Assembly (NCBI RefSeq): GCF_001750285.1
Contig: NZ_MAMP01000022.1
Span: forward strand, 496,001-560,000
Length of the DNA: 64,000 bases
Source: Domibacillus iocasae
Lineage (GTDB): Bacteria > Bacillota > Bacilli > Bacillales > Domibacillaceae
Direction of reading: 5' to 3'
Shown: positions 43,700-52,000 of the stretch, piece by piece
Layout: the number at the start of each line of letters is the position of its first letter
Numbering within the stretch: the stretch's first letter is position 1
Program-made: the position numbers and the translations under genes
The notes under the pieces: model-generated
What the model saw: only the letters and a program-made list of their open reading frames with translations
Databases searched by the model: none
What the model was told of the DNA's origin: nothing

Positions 43700-45223
43700 A
43701 TGAGTACATCAACAAAAACTATATATGAACTTCCAAATACAGGCGTGAAACAATACAAAATGTTTATTAATAACGAATGGATTGAAAGCGCTTCCGGAAA
43801 AATGTTTGATTCAGTTAATCCGTTTACTGGAGAAGTGTGGGCTCAGGCGCCAATGGGCGAGGCAGAAGATATTGACCGGGCGGTAAAAGCAGCAAAAGCT
43901 GCGTTTGAGACAGGGGAATGGTCAAGGATTAATGGAGCTGGACGGGCGGCATTGCTTCGTAAACTTGGTGATTTAATTGGAGAAAACGCAGAAATACTTG
44001 CAATTAGTGAGGTTGTGGATAACGGAAAATTAATCCGAGAAATGTTAGGACAGACGAAATCATTACCAGGCTGGTGCTATTACTTTGCGGGTCTCGCAGA
44101 TAAAATTCACGGTGAAAGTATTCCGGTTGATATTCCAAACATGATTAACTATACCGTACGAGAGCCGCTTGGTGTGGTTGGGGCGATTATTCCGTGGAAT
44201 TCACCATTATTGCTGACACTTTTTAAACTTGGCCCAGCCATAGCGGCCGGAAATACGATGGTGATAAAGCCTTCTGAGGTTACACCGGCCTCGTTGTTGG
44301 AGCTGGCGAAACTAGTGGAAGAGGCTGGTTTTCCACCGGGTGTGATCAATATTGTTACTGGTTATGGAAATACTGCCGGGGATGCACTCACAAGACATCC
44401 TGATGTACGGAAGCTAGCCTTCACAGGTTCTTCGGCAACCGGTAAATTAATTGTTAAAAATTCAGCTGAACACTTTGCCCGTGTATCGCTGGAACTCGGA
44501 GGAAAATCACCTAACATTATTTTTGATGATGCTGACTTGTCTAATGCGGTGAATGGAGTGCTTGCCGGCATTTTCGCTGCGTCTGGCCAGACATGCATGG
44601 CAGGTTCACGAGTGCTTGTTCATGAATCGATTTACGATGAATTTACTGAGAAACTAGTAGAGCGTACAAGCCAAATTCGCCTCGGAAATCCGCTCGATAT
44701 GGAAACAGAAATGGGGACGGTTGCCTTTGAAGGACAGCATAATAAAGTACTCAGCTACATTGAAATTGGTGAAAGTGAAGGTGCGAAAGTACTGCATGGA
44801 GGAAAACGACCAACAACAGACGAGCTTAAAAACGGATTTTTCGTAGAACCAACTATCTTCGGTGATGTCCAAAACGATATGCGAATTGCACAGGAAGAAA
44901 TCTTTGGTCCTGTTGTTTGTTTGATTCGATTCAAAGATGAAGAAGATGCTCTTCGAATTGCCAACGATACGGAATTTGGCCTTGCTGCTGCTGTCTGGAC
45001 AAAAGACGTGCAGCGGGCACATCGGATGGCCGGCAAGTTAAACGCCGGTACCGTCTGGATTAACAACTATCGTAAAGTATCCTATGCTTCTCCTTTTGGC
45101 GGCTATAAAGCAAGCGGAATTGGAAGAGAGAATGGAATGCAAGCCGTCCATGAGTATACACAAGTTAAAAGTATCTGGGTCGACACAGGAAATATTATTA
45201 CAGATCCATTTAAAATCCTATAA
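43700..45223 (+). CDS. NAD(P)-dependent aldehyde dehydrogenase
   Basis: Oxidises an aldehyde to the acid; 507 residues, ALDH superfamily. The N-terminal segment KMFINNEWIESASGKMFDSV, cofactor motif FTGSSATGK, catalytic Glu in LELGGKSPN, catalytic Cys in SGQTCMAGSR and the C-terminal EEIFGPVV are present. A good AAAGGGAG site lies upstream. In two-component flavin monooxygenase pathways that open N-heterocycles, an ALDH of this kind oxidises the ring-opened aldehyde; that is the role I infer. Confidence 0.95.
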   Translation: MSTSTKTIYELPNTGVKQYKMFINNEWIESASGKMFDSVNPFTGEVWAQAPMGEAEDIDRAVKAAKAAFETGEWSRINGAGRAALLRKLGDLIGENAEILAISEVVDNGKLIREMLGQTKSLPGWCYYFAGLADKIHGESIPVDIPNMINYTVREPLGVVGAIIPWNSPLLLTLFKLGPAIAAGNTMVIKPSEVTPASLLELAKLVEEAGFPPGVINIVTGYGNTAGDALTRHPDVRKLAFTGSSATGKLIVKNSAEHFARVSLELGGKSPNIIFDDADLSNAVNGVLAGIFAASGQTCMAGSRVLVHESIYDEFTEKLVERTSQIRLGNPLDMETEMGTVAFEGQHNKVLSYIEIGESEGAKVLHGGKRPTTDELKNGFFVEPTIFGDVQNDMRIAQEEIFGPVVCLIRFKDEEDALRIANDTEFGLAAAVWTKDVQRAHRMAGKLNAGTVWINNYRKVSYASPFGGYKASGIGRENGMQAVHEYTQVKSIWVDTGNIITDPFKIL

Positions 45224-45259
45224 AAATTAACCATACAGGAAGGGCAGGGTGTTTTATAT

Positions 45260-46447
45260 ATGAGCAGATTTGATGTATTTAGAGAAGCAGGAAATCCAAT
45301 GTTTAATGATAATCAATTAAAACTGGGTATCTTTGGTCCAAACGTTAATAACTCGTGTGCCATGACACTAGCGGAAACAACCTTTAAACCTGATTTTGAA
45401 ACGAATAAAAACATTGCCCAAATGATGGAAAATGCAGGGTATGAATGTATTGTCCCAGTTGCGCGCTGGAGGGGATTTGGCGGTCCAAGTAACTTTAACG
45501 GACAATGCATGGAAACATTTACATGGGCAGCTTCCATGGCTGCTGTCACGAAAAAGATTTATTTGTTCACCACGTCACACATGCCGACGGTTCATCCGAT
45601 CGTTGCGTCAAAAATGATTTCGACGATCGATGATATTTCAAAAGGACGAATTGGCTTAAATACAGTAGTTGGCTGGTTTCCAAGAGAGATGGGTATGTTC
45701 GGTGGGAAGAAACTAGGTCATGATCAAGGGTATGAATTTGCGGCAGAGTGGATCGAAGTTGTACTAAAAATGTGGTCCGAACAATTTTTTGACTATAAAG
45801 GAGAGTATTTTGAAATTAAAGATGGATGGCAGGAGCCCAAGCCAAGCCAGAGTCCGCGCCCCGTTCTCATTAATGCGGGTTCTTCCAAAGCAGGTATGAA
45901 TTTTGCAGCGAAATATACAGACTTTCATTTCTCTTTCCTTGAGTCGATGAACCAGGCAAGAGAATGGACGACAAACATGAAAAAATTAGCTTGGGACTCG
46001 TATCACCGCGAGATTAATACGTTTACAACAAGTTTCGTTGTCTGCCGCCCGACCGAAAAAGAAGCATGGGATTACTATAACTATTATGTACGGGAGAAAG
46101 GTGACGATGAAGTAACGGATATTATCTGCGAATTATTTAATATCGATACGGCTTCTCAGTCTCCTGAATTCAACAAAAAATTCCGCGAAAATTTCATTGC
46201 AGGCTGGGGCGGGTGGGCAATTGTCGGTACGCCGGAACAGGTGGCTGAAAAATTAATTGCGATTGCCAAATCGGGCGTGTCGGGAACGCTTTTATCGTTC
46301 GTCGATTACATGAATGAAATGCCGTATTTTAATGAACATGTTATGCCGTTATTGGAACAGGCAGGTGTACGTCATCCAGTAAATCATAATAGTGAAAAGC
46401 AGGTCATTACGTTTCCGAAACAGCAAAAAGAAATATTAGTGCCTTAA
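45260..46447 (+). CDS. RutA-like flavin-dependent monooxygenase, copy 1
   Basis: A luciferase-like (LLM class) TIM-barrel oxygenase of 395 residues using FMNH2 and O2. It resembles RutA, which opens the uracil ring: LKLGIFGPNVNNSCAMTLAE, ARWRGFGGPSNFNG, TIDDISKGRIGLNTVVGWF and GTPEQVAEKLIAIAKSGVSG. About three quarters of the residues are identical to the second copy at 47112. The C-terminus carries a ~20-residue extension (NSEKQVITFPKQQKEILVP) that the second copy lacks. Reduced flavin can come from either reductase encoded downstream. The substrate is unknown. Confidence 0.92.
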   Translation: MSRFDVFREAGNPMFNDNQLKLGIFGPNVNNSCAMTLAETTFKPDFETNKNIAQMMENAGYECIVPVARWRGFGGPSNFNGQCMETFTWAASMAAVTKKIYLFTTSHMPTVHPIVASKMISTIDDISKGRIGLNTVVGWFPREMGMFGGKKLGHDQGYEFAAEWIEVVLKMWSEQFFDYKGEYFEIKDGWQEPKPSQSPRPVLINAGSSKAGMNFAAKYTDFHFSFLESMNQAREWTTNMKKLAWDSYHREINTFTTSFVVCRPTEKEAWDYYNYYVREKGDDEVTDIICELFNIDTASQSPEFNKKFRENFIAGWGGWAIVGTPEQVAEKLIAIAKSGVSGTLLSFVDYMNEMPYFNEHVMPLLEQAGVRHPVNHNSEKQVITFPKQQKEILVP

Positions 46448-46473
46448 AAAACATCACATTGGAGGCGTTCGTT

Positions 46474-46605
46474 ATGTTGGAATGGTTTCTTTACGATTAC
46501 TACAAGAGAGAGGAAGAAGAAGAGGAAGTCATTGACCTCATCAGTCGTTTAATTAAGGTGGATGAAGCCGTTTGCCAAAGTAATTGCCACGATTCCAAAG
46601 CATAA
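46474..46605 (+). CDS. 43-residue acidic protein of unknown function
   Basis: MLEWFLYDYYKREEEEEEVI, then DLISRLIKVDEAVCQSNC, and HDSKA. It begins at an ATG 8 bases after GGAGG, in the only gap of the first oxygenase/ArsC-like module. It has an aromatic N-terminus, a run of six Glu and a Cys-x3-Cys-His end that could bind metal. The second module has no counterpart. I do not recognise a family. Confidence 0.6.
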   Translation: MLEWFLYDYYKREEEEEEVIDLISRLIKVDEAVCQSNCHDSKA

Positions 46606-46660
46606 CGAACGTCAAAACCATAGAGACGATGGCGAAGAATAGACTGGAGGGAATCATAAA

Positions 46661-47074
46661 ATGGATAAATGGGTGCTGTACGGGAAATCAGGCAATCCGT
46701 CATCAGATATTGCGAAAGCTTGGCTGAAAAATAATGGAATTCCAGTGGAAGAAAACAGTGTTTTTCAATTGACGAAAGAAGAAATTGAGCGGCTGGCAGC
46801 AATAGTGCCTGGCGGAGTAAGGAAGCTGGTGTATCCGGATACCTTTTCGTTCTCGCTAATTAATCCGCAGAAGAAAACCGAAAAAGTTCATATTGAAGCG
46901 ATTCAAGAAGGAGAATTATCAGATGAAGAGGTCATCGAGCTACTGGCAACCTACCCGGCAATGGCTATGACACCAATTATTACTAATTATGACACTATTT
47001 TAATCGGGTATGATTTGGATACGATGGTTTCGACATTCCGTTTTGTGAAAGTTAAAGACGTCACACTTTCTTGA
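46661..47074 (+). CDS. ArsC/Spx-like protein without cysteines, copy 1
   Basis: A 137-residue thioredoxin-like protein of the ArsC/Spx group: VLYGKSGNPSSDIAKAWLKN at the usual CxxC or Cx5R position, KTEKVHIEAIQEGELSDEEV and TPIITNYDTILIGYD as in ArsC. The catalytic cysteine is replaced (GNPSSD), and the whole protein has none, so it cannot act as a thiol reductase. It may be a binding or chaperone subunit for the adjacent oxygenase. It is 93 percent identical to copy 2 (10 differences in 137). Confidence 0.75.
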   Translation: MDKWVLYGKSGNPSSDIAKAWLKNNGIPVEENSVFQLTKEEIERLAAIVPGGVRKLVYPDTFSFSLINPQKKTEKVHIEAIQEGELSDEEVIELLATYPAMAMTPIITNYDTILIGYDLDTMVSTFRFVKVKDVTLS

Positions 47075-47111
47075 AAAAGAAGTATTTTAAAACTAATTGG
47101 GCGGTGAAGGA

Positions 47112-48275
47112 ATGAGCAGATTTGATATATTTAGAGAATCAGGCAATCCAATGTTTAATGAAAATAAATTGAAGCTCGGAATCTTTGGGCCAAATGTAAA
47201 CAATTCCTGTTCGATGACGTTAGCAGATACAACTTTTAAACCTGATTTTGAGACAAATGTAAAAATAGCTAAAATGATGGAAGATGCAGGATACGAGTGT
47301 ATTGTGCCTGTTGCGCGATGGAGGGGATTTGGCGGTTCCAGCAACTTCAATGGAAGATGCATGGAAACGTATACGTGGGCAGCGGCTATGGCAGCTGTAA
47401 CAGAGAAAATCTATTTGTTCTGTACGTCCCATGTACCGACAATGCATCCAATCGTAGCATCTAAAATGCTTTCCACCATTGATGATATTTCAAAAGGAAG
47501 AATTGGCCTCAATACAGTTGTCGGCTGGTTTCCAAAAGAAATGGAAATGTTCAGCGGTAAAAAGATGGAACATGATAAAGGCTATCAATACGCAACAGAA
47601 TGGATGGAAGTCGTACTGCGCATGTGGTCTGAACAATTTTTTGATCACAAGGGTGAGTTTTTTGAAATTAAAGACGGCTGGCAGGAACCAAAACCATCAC
47701 AGAGTCCACGCCCTGTATTGATTAGTGCGGGAACATCTACAAAAGGACGTGAATATTCGGCAAGATTTTCTGACTTTAACTTTGGCTATATCGAATCAAT
47801 GGAACACGCGACGGAATGGACCAATTTTATGAAAAAATTGGCCTGGGAAGAATACAAACGGGAAATAAACACATTCACAACCGGATTTGTGGTATGTCGC
47901 CCAACGGAAAAAGAGGCGAAAGAGTTTTATAACTATTACGTTCGAGAACAGGGCGATTGGGAAGTGGCCAATATTATTTGTGATATGTTTGGTATTGAAT
48001 CTTCTTCCAATTCGGCTGAATTCTTAACAAAGGCAAGAGAAAATTTCATTGGCGGCTGGGGTGGCTGGAGCTTTGTCGGCACACCGGAACAGGTAGCGGA
48101 TGAAATGATTAAACTATCGAAAACAGGTGTATCCGGTACGTTGGTCTCTTTTCTTGATTATATGGAAGAAATGCCTTACTTTAACGAAAATGTTTTGCCT
48201 TTGCTTGAGCAGGCGGGTGTCAGAAATCCTATAAAAGAAGATTCAACGATTACAGAGCCAATTCTTAATGCCTAA
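47112..48275 (+). CDS. RutA-like flavin-dependent monooxygenase, copy 2
   Basis: A 387-residue LLM-class oxygenase, parallel to the copy at 45260 along its whole length (MSRFDIFRESGNPMFNENKL; ARWRGFGGSSNFNG; GLNTVVGWFPKEM). Differences cluster in the region after PRPVLI (residues ~205-235: STKGREYSARFSDFNFGYIE), which in the family lines the substrate cavity, and in the C-terminal insertion VANIICDMFGIESSSNS, so the two may act on different substrates or steps. The ATG at 47112 follows GGTGAAGGA. Confidence 0.92.
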   Translation: MSRFDIFRESGNPMFNENKLKLGIFGPNVNNSCSMTLADTTFKPDFETNVKIAKMMEDAGYECIVPVARWRGFGGSSNFNGRCMETYTWAAAMAAVTEKIYLFCTSHVPTMHPIVASKMLSTIDDISKGRIGLNTVVGWFPKEMEMFSGKKMEHDKGYQYATEWMEVVLRMWSEQFFDHKGEFFEIKDGWQEPKPSQSPRPVLISAGTSTKGREYSARFSDFNFGYIESMEHATEWTNFMKKLAWEEYKREINTFTTGFVVCRPTEKEAKEFYNYYVREQGDWEVANIICDMFGIESSSNSAEFLTKARENFIGGWGGWSFVGTPEQVADEMIKLSKTGVSGTLVSFLDYMEEMPYFNENVLPLLEQAGVRNPIKEDSTITEPILNA

Positions 48276-48312
48276 AAACGTCTTACGAAAAATTAAATGG
48301 GGGTCTTGAAAA

Positions 48313-48726
48313 ATGGATCAGTGGGTGCTGTATGGAAAATCAGGCAATCCGTCATCAGATATTGCGAAAGCTTGGCTGAAAAACAATGGAATTCCAGTGG
48401 AAGAAAACAGCGTTTTTCAATTAACGAAAGAAGAAATTGAGCGGCTGGCATCCATTGTGCCTGGCGGGGTAAGGAAGCTGGTGTATCCGGATACCTTTTC
48501 ATTTTCGCTAATCAATCCGCAGAAGAAAACTGAAAAAGTCCATATTGAAGCGATTCAAGAAAGAGAATTATCAGATGAAGAGATCATCGAGCTGCTTGCA
48601 ACCTACCCGGCAATGGTTATGACACCAATTGTTACGGATTATGAGACTATTTTAATCGGGTATGATTTGGACACGATGGTGTCGACATTCCGTTTTGTGA
48701 AAGTTAAAGATGTCACAATAGCCTGA
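48313..48726 (+). CDS. ArsC/Spx-like protein without cysteines, copy 2
   Basis: A near-duplicate of the protein at 46661, again directly behind a RutA-like gene and again cysteine-free. Nucleotide identity is visibly much higher between these two genes than between the two oxygenases, which suggests recent homogenisation (gene conversion) or strong constraint. A pairing of each copy with an oxygenase is implied by position only. Confidence 0.75.
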   Translation: MDQWVLYGKSGNPSSDIAKAWLKNNGIPVEENSVFQLTKEEIERLASIVPGGVRKLVYPDTFSFSLINPQKKTEKVHIEAIQERELSDEEIIELLATYPAMVMTPIVTDYETILIGYDLDTMVSTFRFVKVKDVTIA

Positions 48727-48760
48727 CGTGGCGAATATGCATTAGGGAGCGTGGACGATT

Positions 48761-49321
48761 GTGAGATTACTTGGGATATGCGGAAGTTCAGCATCGAGCA
48801 GACGAACAAAAGCATTGATTGAAAGCGCTTTAAAAGGGGCGCAGTCAGGCAATCAAGAGGTAGAAATTGATATTGTCGATTTATCTGAACACACGCTTAA
48901 TTTTTGTGATGGGCGGCCCATTGAATCCTACACTCAAGAGACTCAAGACATATTAAATAAAATAGAGCGGGCAGATGCATATATATTTGGATCCCCAATG
49001 TACAGAGGATCTATGACAGGAACCTTGAAAAATTTAATAGACCTTATCCCGAATGACTATTTGAAAGGGAAAGCTGCAGGGATGGCAGCAACCGGCGGAA
49101 GTGACCATCATTACTTAGGGATGGATCTTGGTTTTCGATCGGCCATGGCATTCTTTCAAGTTCATACCATCCCCGGTGTTCTCTATCACTCAAAGTTTAA
49201 TGTAGAAGATGGAAACATCGTGGAAGAAAAAGTTAGAAACCAGGCGGAATCTTTCGGAAGGGATTTGGTCCATTTGGCGAACATGACGGGTGGTCATGTG
49301 TTAGGGCCTTCTCTCTATTAA
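48761..49321 (+). CDS. NAD(P)H-dependent FMN reductase
   Basis: A 186-residue flavodoxin-fold reductase: LLGICGSSASSRRTKALIES (phosphate loop), GSPMYRGSMTGTLKNLIDL (isoalloxazine site) and AATGGSDHHYLG. It would supply FMNH2 to the RutA-like oxygenases, like MsuE/SsuE. It starts with GTG; GGGAGCG lies upstream. Confidence 0.92.
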   Translation: MRLLGICGSSASSRRTKALIESALKGAQSGNQEVEIDIVDLSEHTLNFCDGRPIESYTQETQDILNKIERADAYIFGSPMYRGSMTGTLKNLIDLIPNDYLKGKAAGMAATGGSDHHYLGMDLGFRSAMAFFQVHTIPGVLYHSKFNVEDGNIVEEKVRNQAESFGRDLVHLANMTGGHVLGPSLY

Positions 49322-49345
49322 TCATTTCTTTGGAGGTTTTAATAA

Positions 49346-49837
49346 ATGAATACTGAACAAGTAGCTGTATATAAGGAGATTATGGGCAGTTATCCGACAG
49401 GCGTCACAATCATTACGACAATAGATCAGGAGGGTAACCCGTGTGGTCTGACTGTCAATTCTTTTACGTCTGTATCACTTGACCCTCTTCTGGTGCTCTG
49501 GTGTATTGACAATCGATCTACATCACTTGAAGCTTTTCAGAAGGCAGAAGGCTTTGCTGTTCATGTACTTTCAAACGAACAGCAAGAACAATGCTGGGCC
49601 TTTGCAGGAAAAGATCCGGACCGCTTCTCAAAGGCTAATTGGCAACAGTCAAAAAATAACCTGCCCGTCATCGCTGATTCTTTGGGCATACTGGAATGTA
49701 AAACGATTCAGCAAATTGATGCGGGGGACCATACTATTTTTCTTGGACAAGTGATTGATATTGAAAAATATGATAAAGAACCAATGTTGTATTTCCGCCG
49801 CAATGTAGGTAAGATTCCGGCTAATTGGCCTGCATAA
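49346..49837 (+). CDS. Flavin reductase family protein (RutF/HpaC type)
   Basis: A 163-residue split-barrel flavin reductase: SYPTGVTIITTIDQEGNPCG, TVNSFTSVSLDPLLVLWCID, FAVHVLSNEQ and GDHTIFLGQV are diagnostic. In rut operons RutF pairs with RutA. Having both this and a flavodoxin-type reductase in one operon is redundant, and may match two oxygenases or two nicotinamide cofactors. Confidence 0.92.
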   Translation: MNTEQVAVYKEIMGSYPTGVTIITTIDQEGNPCGLTVNSFTSVSLDPLLVLWCIDNRSTSLEAFQKAEGFAVHVLSNEQQEQCWAFAGKDPDRFSKANWQQSKNNLPVIADSLGILECKTIQQIDAGDHTIFLGQVIDIEKYDKEPMLYFRRNVGKIPANWPA

Positions 49838-49856
49838 AGATCTGCTATCTGTAAGA

Positions 49857-49889
49857 GCGAATAGTGACCCCTCGCTATTCGCTTTATTT
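49857..49889 (+). terminator. Weak intra-operon terminator or attenuator
   Basis: GCGAATAG and CTATTCGC form an 8-bp stem followed by TTTATTT. Genes resume 24 bp later on the same strand, so partial read-through is expected. Confidence 0.55.
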
Positions 49890-49912
49890 AAGATAATAGG
49901 AGGGAAACGGCG

Positions 49913-50329
49913 ATGACGTTTACAGGTTTAATCGTCCACGGGCAAAAATTGGGCAGAACAATTGATTTTCCAACTGCCAACTTGGACTTTATAGATCCGC
50001 TGACGCCGATGCCAAAAGGGGTATATGCGGTTTCTGTCTATCATAAAGAAGATCAGTATATAGGGGTAATGAATGTGGGAAATTGTCCGACAATAAAGGA
50101 ATTACAATTGTCGCAAAATACAGATCTGTCTATTGAAGTTCATATCCTTGATTTTGTTAAAGATATATATGGAGAATACTTGAAAATTAAGCCGATTACT
50201 TATTTACGTGCTGAGAAGAAATTTAGCAATTTGGATGAGCTGAAGCAACAGATCTCAAGAGACGTTCAAATGACAAAGGATCTTTTTTCAACGATGAGTG
50301 TTGAGGAACAGAAGCCCATCTCATTATAA
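49913..50329 (+). CDS. Stand-alone riboflavin kinase
   Basis: A 138-residue protein equal to the C-terminal kinase domain of bifunctional RibF: FTGLIVHGQKLGRTIDFPTA (ATP/flavin-binding Gly and PTAN motif), KGVYAVSV, GVMNVGNCPT and VHILDF-KDIYGEYLKI with the catalytic Glu. The FAD synthetase domain is absent, so it makes FMN without converting it to FAD. Placed behind two FMN oxygenases and two reductases, it would raise the FMN pool when the operon is on. Confidence 0.9.
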   Translation: MTFTGLIVHGQKLGRTIDFPTANLDFIDPLTPMPKGVYAVSVYHKEDQYIGVMNVGNCPTIKELQLSQNTDLSIEVHILDFVKDIYGEYLKIKPITYLRAEKKFSNLDELKQQISRDVQMTKDLFSTMSVEEQKPISL

Positions 50330-50374
50330 GAGGGAAGTGAAAAGTACAGCGCGGATAGAAGGAGCGTGAAGAAA

Positions 50375-50668
50375 TTGAGTACGAAACCAGATGTTATTCA
50401 TTTACCAGATTTGCAATTCATTCAATACTGTCATGATCAATTTGGGATAAATCGTGGCGTTTATAATACGATTGATGCATGGTTCTTTCAAAAAGGAACA
50501 AAAAACATTTTAGACAGAAGAAGAAAAATTCATCATTTTTTAATGGATCTTCAGCAGAAGTCCGCACGTAAAAAAGGTGAGAAGATAAAATTTGGTCACG
50601 GAAATTTAACGAAAATGCTGAATGATTATATCGGAAGTCTCGGCTCTCAGGAACATTTGATTTCTTAA
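50375..50668 (+). CDS. Conserved-looking 97-residue protein of unknown function
   Basis: MSTKPDVIHLPDLQFIQYCH and the later IDAWFFQKGTKNILDRRRKI form a basic, mostly helical soluble protein with no signal or membrane segment. The TTG at 50375 is chosen since AAGGAG is 10 bases upstream; a GTG at 50366 would sit directly on the ribosome site. It lies between riboflavin kinase and CoA transferase in the same operon. I do not recognise the family. Confidence 0.65.
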   Translation: MSTKPDVIHLPDLQFIQYCHDQFGINRGVYNTIDAWFFQKGTKNILDRRRKIHHFLMDLQQKSARKKGEKIKFGHGNLTKMLNDYIGSLGSQEHLIS

Positions 50669-50695
50669 GATTTCCTATTTGTTGGAGGTGGCATC

Positions 50696-51931
50696 ATGAA
50701 AAGAAAAGCCCTAGAAGGATTAAAAGTATTAGAGATGGGTCAATTAATTGCGGGGCCATCCGCAGCAAGGCTTTTTGCGGAATTTGGAGCAGAAGTTATT
50801 AAGGTGGAAAATCCAAAAAATGGAGACCCAATACGAAACTGGCGGATCGTCGAAAATGGAACGAGTTTATGGTGGTATGTTCAAGCCCGGAATAAAAAAT
50901 CAATTACACTTGACTTACGCCAGCCGGAAGGGCAGGAAATGGTTCACCGTCTTGCGGAAGAGGTGGATATAATCATTGAAAACTTTCGGCCAGGAACTCT
51001 GGAAAAATGGGGCATCGGCTATGAACAGTTAAAGAAAATCAATCCACGTCTCATTATGGTAAGAATAAGCGGTTACGGACAGGATGGACCATATCGGGAT
51101 AAACCTGGATTTGGCTCGATTGGAGAAGCGATGGGGGGCCTTCGTTATTTAACCGGTTATCCAGATCGTCCACCGACAAGGGTCGGCATCAGTATCGGTG
51201 ATTCTATTTCTTCTCTTTATGCAGTGATCGGCGCTCTTATGGCTGTGTACAATCGGGACATTGCAAAGTCTGGAGAAGGACAATGCGTGGATGTGGCCTT
51301 ATATGAATCTGTCTTTAGCTTTATGGAGAGCATGCTGCCGGAATATGACCATGCTGGCGTGATACGGGAACGAACGGGGAGTACGCTTCCTGGTATTACA
51401 CCTTCGAACACATATATGTGTAAAGATGGAAAATTCGTCGTAATTGGCGCAAATGGTGATGGTATTTTTAAACGCCTAATGGTTACCATTGGCTTGCCGG
51501 AATTTGCGGATGATCCGCGTTTTGAAAGCAATAAAACAAGAACCGACTATGCAGAGCTATTAGATAAAAAAATAGAAAACTGGACAAAAAGTCTAAATTT
51601 ATCGGAAGTGCTCAAAAAGCTCGATAAAGCAGGCGTTCCCGCCGGCTCCATTTATTCCATTGAGGACATTGTCAATGATGCTCATTACCAGGCAAGAGGC
51701 ATGATTAAAGAAATCGAAGTTGAAGGAATCGGAAAATTGATGGTTCCAGGTGTTGTGCCAAAACTAAGTGAAACACCGGGTGAAATTGAATGGGCGGGAC
51801 CGGAACTAGGACAGCATGATGAAGAGATTTTTCTGCAAAAATTAAAGCTGACCGAGGAACAAATCGAACTGCTGAAAGAAAAAGGAATTATTCGAAATAA
51901 AGACAGAGAAGAAAAGACAGTCAAGAATTAG
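50696..51931 (+). CDS. Family III CoA transferase (CaiB/BaiF)
   Basis: Moves CoA between carboxylic acids through an aspartyl-CoA thioester. It has 411 residues: LKVLEMGQLIAGPSAARLFA, EVIKVENPKNGDPIRNW, IENFRPGTLEKWG, and the catalytic Asp in GISIGDSISSLYAVIGAL. Best-known relatives use succinyl-CoA with citramalate, itaconate, mesaconate or carnitine. In front of a lyase gene it probably activates a dicarboxylic acid. Confidence 0.93.
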   Translation: MKRKALEGLKVLEMGQLIAGPSAARLFAEFGAEVIKVENPKNGDPIRNWRIVENGTSLWWYVQARNKKSITLDLRQPEGQEMVHRLAEEVDIIIENFRPGTLEKWGIGYEQLKKINPRLIMVRISGYGQDGPYRDKPGFGSIGEAMGGLRYLTGYPDRPPTRVGISIGDSISSLYAVIGALMAVYNRDIAKSGEGQCVDVALYESVFSFMESMLPEYDHAGVIRERTGSTLPGITPSNTYMCKDGKFVVIGANGDGIFKRLMVTIGLPEFADDPRFESNKTRTDYAELLDKKIENWTKSLNLSEVLKKLDKAGVPAGSIYSIEDIVNDAHYQARGMIKEIEVEGIGKLMVPGVVPKLSETPGEIEWAGPELGQHDEEIFLQKLKLTEEQIELLKEKGIIRNKDREEKTVKN

Positions 51932-52000
51932 ATAAGGAGCAAGCAATGAAACGTTAGCTCTATTTCCTTTACATTCATGAACAGAAGGGACTGATTCAAA

